Source of the DNA: Cytobacillus oceanisediminis
GTDB lineage: Bacteria > Bacillota > Bacilli > Bacillales > Cytobacillaceae
Assembly (NCBI RefSeq): GCF_004366035.1
Contig: NZ_SOEE01000002.1
Location: forward strand, 682,001 to 746,000
Length of the DNA: 64,000 nt
Direction of reading: 5' to 3'
This document shows, one piece after another, positions 60,787 to 64,000 of the stretch. The notes below the pieces were generated by a model. It was not told where the DNA came from. It worked only from the letters and a program-made list of their open reading frames with translations, and searched no databases. The position numbers and the translations under genes are program-made. Numbering within the stretch: the stretch's first letter is position 1; each line of letters opens with the position of its first letter.

Positions 60787-60811
60787 ATACCCAGCAATTG
60801 CTGCCGGGTAT
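60787..60811 (-). terminator. weak terminator of the hydratase operon
   Basis: ATACCCGGCAGC / GCTGGGTAT stem on the minus strand after the second MaoC gene, without a strong T-run. Confidence 0.5.
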
Positions 60812-60832
60812 GAGCATCCTGAATTAAATTCT

Positions 60833-61240
60833 TTAATCGTGATAAGTATTAAAAAATACCTCTCCCTTTATTACTTCGTTGCCATTTTGGTTTACAGCCT
60901 TTACCTCGAATCGCGAGATGCTGCCATTTTTCTCTGCTAGCTCTGCTTTAAGCGTAATCACATCATTCAGGAAAACCATTCCTTTAAATCGAATTGTATA
61001 ATCCTGAATAAAGCCCTCCTGATAATAAGAACTGAATAGCTTTGCCAGATTTCCCATTGTCCACATTCCATGTGCAATAATTCCCGGCAGACCAGCTTTT
61101 GCTGCTTCACTGTCAATCGTATGGATGGGGTTATAGTCGCCTGAAGCTCCAGCATATTTAATCAAAGTAAGCCGATCGACCGGTTCAAGCTGAATGTCCT
61201 CCAATTCGTCGCCTATGTGAAGCTCTTCAATTGCTACCAT
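60833..61240 (-). CDS. MaoC-type hydratase/dehydratase (HadB-like half)
   Basis: 135 aa, hot-dog fold. DYNPIHTIDSEAAKAGLPGIIAHGMWTMG carries the hydratase Asp/His pair of MaoC/HadB proteins. It overlaps the N-terminal-half-type gene by seven bases (61234-61240), so the products probably form a heterodimer in which this subunit holds the catalytic residues. Expected activity is reversible dehydration of 3-hydroxyacyl-CoA or -ACP. RBS AAGGTG. Confidence 0.9.
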   Translation of the reverse strand: MVAIEELHIGDELEDIQLEPVDRLTLIKYAGASGDYNPIHTIDSEAAKAGLPGIIAHGMWTMGNLAKLFSSYYQEGFIQDYTIRFKGMVFLNDVITLKAELAEKNGSISRFEVKAVNQNGNEVIKGEVFFNTYHD

Positions 61241-61686
61241 CCGATCAGCACCTTCCTTACCGCTTCTGTGATAATAACGGTTTGAGTTGAGGTAAAAACA
61301 ACTTTTCCCATCTCGTCCTCCCCAAAGCTTTCGAGTACAAGAAACCCCATCTCGCCATGAGTTCCCTTTTTCTCAAAATAATTTTTCACCTCTGAATAGC
61401 AGATGATTTCTTCCCCAACCAGCAATGGTCTTTCGTAATGATACGTTTGTTCCCCGTGTATAAGGCCTTTGTTTGGCAGGTTGAGTCCCTCAATCGTTCC
61501 GTAATCAAACACCCTCGGAAAGGTTGGAGGGGCTATATTCCGGTTATACCTTGAATTCCTGCCCGTTTCCTCATCGACAAAAATCGGATGGAGATCACCG
61601 ATTGCTTCTGCAAATTTTTTGACAGCACCACGCTCAACAATGTTTTTCACTTTTTTGGATCGCTTTCCTATATGCTGCTGGAACAA
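61234..61686 (-). CDS. MaoC N-terminal-domain hydratase subunit (HadA-like half)
   Basis: 150 aa with TTG start (RBS GAGGTG). MaoC_dehydrat_N-type hot-dog: AVKKFAEAIGDLHPIFVDEETG, APPTFPRVFDYG, IHGEQTYHYERPLLVGEEI. It lacks the catalytic Asp/His of the partner gene, consistent with a structural half that helps bind the acyl chain. Together the two genes equal a split two-hot-dog enoyl-CoA/ACP hydratase of the HadAB kind, better known from Actinobacteria. Confidence 0.88.
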   Translation of the reverse strand: MFQQHIGKRSKKVKNIVERGAVKKFAEAIGDLHPIFVDEETGRNSRYNRNIAPPTFPRVFDYGTIEGLNLPNKGLIHGEQTYHYERPLLVGEEIICYSEVKNYFEKKGTHGEMGFLVLESFGEDEMGKVVFTSTQTVIITEAVRKVLIGW

Positions 61687-61710
61687 TTGATCTACACCTC
61701 ACTTTTATGA

Positions 61711-62475
61711 TTAATTCTTAGGGCCCCCTGCAACGTAAATAACCTGACCGTTAACAAAGGATGAATTCTCATCAGCAAAAAATGCCACCGCATTGGCAAT
61801 ATCCGCAGGTTTTCCGCTTCTGCCGACTGGAATGTTTGCTACACTGGCTTTAATCAGATCATCAAAAGAAATACCAATTCTTCCGGCTGTTTCCTTTGTC
61901 ATCTCTGTTTCGATAAAACCTGGAGCAACCGAATTTGCAGTAATCCCATATTTTCCAAGTTCAATAGCCAGCGTTTTTGTGAACCCCTGCAGCCCTGCCT
62001 TCGCAGCTGCATAATTTGCCTGTCCCCGATTACCAAGTGCGGAAGTAGAAGAAATATTGATGATCCGCCCATATTTTTTTTCAACCATGTATTTCTGAGC
62101 AGCCCGTGCTGCATTGAATGACCCTTTAAGATGTACATCCATGACGGTTTGCCAATCAGAATCCGTCATTTTAAATAGAAGATTATCACGGATGACACCG
62201 GCATTATTGACCAGTATATCTACTGAACCAAATGTTTCATGAACTTCTTTGAATACATCGTTAACCTGGTCAGGGTCTGTAACATCTGCAACCTTTGCCA
62301 AACAATCGTATCCTTTTTCCTGCAGCTCTTTTGCTGTTTCTCCAAGAGCTTCCTCATTCAAATCTATAAATGCGACTTTAGCCCCTTCTTCCGCAAAGAG
62401 CTGGACGACCCCTTTTCCGATTCCACGGCTTCCCCCAGTGATAAAAGCTACTCTTCCTTCAAACCTGCCCGCCAT
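61711..62475 (-). CDS. FabG-type 3-oxoacyl reductase / 3-hydroxyacyl-CoA dehydrogenase (SDR)
   Basis: About 254 aa from the ATG at 62475 (RBS AAAGGGAGG). TGGSRGIGKG, NNAGVIRD, Ser in ISSTSALG, Y-A-A-A-K and NSVAPGFIETEMT are FabG signatures. Second SDR of the locus, different from 58599-59372. It lies between the second acyl-CoA dehydrogenase gene and the split hydratase, so it probably oxidises or reduces the 3-hydroxy/3-keto acyl-CoA. Cytosolic. Confidence 0.92.
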   Translation of the reverse strand: MAGRFEGRVAFITGGSRGIGKGVVQLFAEEGAKVAFIDLNEEALGETAKELQEKGYDCLAKVADVTDPDQVNDVFKEVHETFGSVDILVNNAGVIRDNLLFKMTDSDWQTVMDVHLKGSFNAARAAQKYMVEKKYGRIINISSTSALGNRGQANYAAAKAGLQGFTKTLAIELGKYGITANSVAPGFIETEMTKETAGRIGISFDDLIKASVANIPVGRSGKPADIANAVAFFADENSSFVNGQVIYVAGGPKN

Positions 62476-62508
62476 TTTCATTCCTCCCTTTCCTTTGAAA
62501 ATTAATTT

Positions 62509-63684
62509 CTATACGAATTGGCCAAGTTTCACGTGGCCTTTTATCAGATTTCTAGCAATGATCATACGCTGGATTTCATCTGTTCCATCATAGATTCTCC
62601 ACAATCTGGCTTCCCGGTACCATCTTTCAATCGGCAATTCCCTTGTATAGCCCATTCCTCCGTGGATTTGCATGACACGGTCTACAACACGGTTACCCAT
62701 ATTCGCGCCATATAGTTTCGCCATTGACGCCATGTGGCGGTTATCCTCACCTGCATCAAGCGTATACGCTGCATTTAGGACAAGCCATCTAGCTGCTTCA
62801 ATCTCCACTGCAGAATCAGCAATCTGCCATTGAATTGCTTGTCTTTCAGCAATCGGTTTTCCAAATGTAATGCGTTCTTTCGCATATTCGATGGCCATTT
62901 GAAGCAATCTTTCTGCGGCACCAATCGCCCTCGCTCCAACCACCCATCTTGCAAACCCGATCCATTCCAGCCCCAAATTATAACCGCCATCTACTTCACC
63001 TAAAATATTTTCTTCCGGGACTCTGACATTATCAAACACGAGACTTGCCGGACCCCATTCACCCATCGTATGTATATACTCGGATTTCCAGCCCATGTCA
63101 CGGTCGACGATAAAACAGGTAACGCCATCACGCCCTGTTGCCTGATGCTTTTCTTTATCAGTAATCGCAATGACCATTACAAAATCCGCTTCATTCCCGC
63201 CTGTAATAAAAGTCTTCTCGCCATTTAATATCCACTCATTGCCTTCCTTTACTGCAGTCATTCTGATATTGCGGGTATCTGAACCGGCTCCAGGTTCAGT
63301 CATTGCAAAGCATGATTTTTTCTCGCCCTCAATCGTTGGAATTAAATATTTTTGTTTCTGCTCCTCATTTGCATAGTAGAGGATATTATCAGCAGATCCG
63401 CCGAATTGAAAAGGGACAAATGTCTTGGATACTTCCATCAGTACGATCGCCATCATCATCTGTCCCAAATCGGCTCCGCCATATTGCTCTGGCGTATTGA
63501 TCCCCCAGAAGCCTGCTTCCTTTGCCTTTAATTGCAGTTCTTTCAATTTACCTGGCGGAAGGCTTGGTTTTCCTTCTCTTTCATTTCTTAGGACATCATT
63601 TTCAAGTGGAATTAACTCCTTCTCAACAAACTTGCGAATCGTTTTCTGAACCATCTTTTGTTCTTCTGTAAGGCGTAACTGCAT
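62509..63684 (-). CDS. acyl-CoA dehydrogenase (short/branched-chain type)
   Basis: About 391 aa from the ATG at 63684 (RBS TAGGAG eight bases away); a GTG at 63693 is an alternative. CFAMTEPGAGSDTRNIRMTA, GEKTFITGGNEADFVMVIA, ARAIGAAERLLQMAIEYAKERITFGKP, RVMQIHGGMGYTRELPIERWYREARLWRIYDGTDEIQRMIIARNL. The last motif holds the Gly/Glu active-site region (Y-D-G-T-D-E-I-Q). Electron transfer to ETF is expected. First gene of the second acyl-CoA operon, with the 26-bp palindrome ahead. Confidence 0.94.
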   Translation of the reverse strand: MQLRLTEEQKMVQKTIRKFVEKELIPLENDVLRNEREGKPSLPPGKLKELQLKAKEAGFWGINTPEQYGGADLGQMMMAIVLMEVSKTFVPFQFGGSADNILYYANEEQKQKYLIPTIEGEKKSCFAMTEPGAGSDTRNIRMTAVKEGNEWILNGEKTFITGGNEADFVMVIAITDKEKHQATGRDGVTCFIVDRDMGWKSEYIHTMGEWGPASLVFDNVRVPEENILGEVDGGYNLGLEWIGFARWVVGARAIGAAERLLQMAIEYAKERITFGKPIAERQAIQWQIADSAVEIEAARWLVLNAAYTLDAGEDNRHMASMAKLYGANMGNRVVDRVMQIHGGMGYTRELPIERWYREARLWRIYDGTDEIQRMIIARNLIKGHVKLGQFV

Positions 63685-63754
63685 TCTTTTCACTCCTATC
63701 TAATCTTGTAAACTTTTAATTATTTTCTATTAATCTTTATGATTGAATTTTTAA

Positions 63755-63780
63755 ATACATACCTACCGGTTGGTATGTAT
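63755..63780. promoter_or_regulatory. 26-bp TetR-type operator, second operon
   Basis: Near-perfect palindrome with arms ATACATACC / GGTATGTAT around TACCGGTT. The core ATACCTACCGGTTGGTAT also occurs, with four changes, at 60619-60636. About 70 bases before the acyl-CoA dehydrogenase start, likely the repressor site for both operons. Confidence 0.75.
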
Positions 63781-63916
63781 CACTATTCTAGATTGAAATT
63801 TCAGAAAAATCAAGCTTTTCAGCTATATTTAGCACCGTTTAACTAAAAAACTTCCACGTTTAGTATAGAAAGAACGAAATTCCAGCGACAGCCCCATAAT
63901 ATCAATCTGCTAAACA

Positions 63917-64000
63917 CTATTTTATATGAATCGGGGCAACCATAAGGCCAACAGCCTGGATCAGCTCCTTCGGTATTGGAAAAGCGGCAGCTTCAGGGTC
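63917..64000 (-). CDS. 3' end of an unrecognised gene cut by the window edge
   Basis: The minus strand is open from 64000 to a TAG at 63917-63919, encoding at least 27 residues that end IQAVGLMVAPIHIK. The rest lies outside. No family assigned; the intact gene should extend beyond the window. Confidence 0.4.
   Translation of the reverse strand, partial: DPEAAAFPIPKELIQAVGLMVAPIHIK

Noticed and set aside
1..64000. CRISPR arrays, rRNA/tRNA genes, integrases or intact transposases
   Set aside because: No direct-repeat/spacer pattern, cloverleaf-like sequence or transposase motif was seen in either strand. A short tRNA-like element could be missed by eye.

Overview
The window looks like chromosomal DNA of a spore-forming member of the Bacillaceae. 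The evidence is a moderately AT-rich base composition, strong AAGGAGG-type ribosome binding sites, frequent GTG/TTG starts, a yyaC spore gene, YesM/YesN-type regulators, an LtaS-type lipoteichoic acid synthase, and proteins that read like Bacillus orthologues (XynB, Vpr-like protease, OpuC-like transporter). A relative of Cytobacillus/Bacillus firmus is a reasonable guess, not a proof. No rRNA, tRNA, CRISPR array, prophage or intact insertion sequence was seen. Most genes lie on the minus strand.

Layout. 0-5.6 kb: uroporphyrinogen-III synthase-like gene, LtaS-type synthase, a decayed serine hydrolase pseudogene and a membrane-anchored lysozyme-like protein. 5.9-8.4 kb: a three-gene operon (MBL hydrolase, hydroxypyruvate isomerase-like, tartronate-semialdehyde reductase-like). 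8.5-16.7 kb: a xylo-oligosaccharide module (YesM/YesN two-component system, ABC importer, YesL, GH43 beta-xylosidase).

16.9-31.4 kb is the most unusual region. It holds two [2Fe-2S] ferredoxins, a heme-oxygenase-like diiron oxidase (HDO) with a complete ligand set, an aldehyde dehydrogenase, a GlcG/HbpS protein, a split ChrA-type transporter, a creatininase-family amidohydrolase, a 111-aa orphan, a 28-aa mini-gene, two large permeases, an NAD(P)-binding reductase and an aspartate-dehydrogenase-like enzyme. It is bracketed by two paralogous FCD-GntR regulators with nearly identical DNA-binding domains. A palindromic element, T(T/G)GTATAC(C/A)A, recurs about nine to ten times here in front of almost every transcription unit, so I read the locus as one regulon for an undescribed oxidative pathway. 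Its substrate cannot be read from sequence.

31.4-41 kb: YyaC, an M14 carboxypeptidase, an EamA exporter, an RRNPP-type (HTH+TPR) regulator and a 1394-aa Vpr-like protease with a dockerin-like C-terminus, then a 50-bp tandem repeat that recurs in diverged form near 24.5 kb. 41-44.6 kb: a Baeyer-Villiger monooxygenase and esterase pair with a CcpA (cre) site and a divergent LuxR regulator. 44.6-49.5 kb: cysteine desulfidase-like gene and an OpuF/EgtU-like transporter with the binding protein fused to the permease. 50.3-55.2 kb: a complete Liv-type (branched-chain amino acid/amide) ABC importer.

55.3-64 kb: acyl-CoA catabolism. One operon encodes acyl-CoA dehydrogenase, SDR, thiolase, APH-type kinase and a ComB-like phosphatase. 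It resembles the levulinate/4-hydroxy-acid (Lva, ACAD10/11) pathway in enzyme types. A second operon encodes acyl-CoA dehydrogenase, FabG and two MaoC-type half-hydratases. Both carry the same TetR-type palindrome upstream, so they are probably co-regulated by a repressor outside the window.
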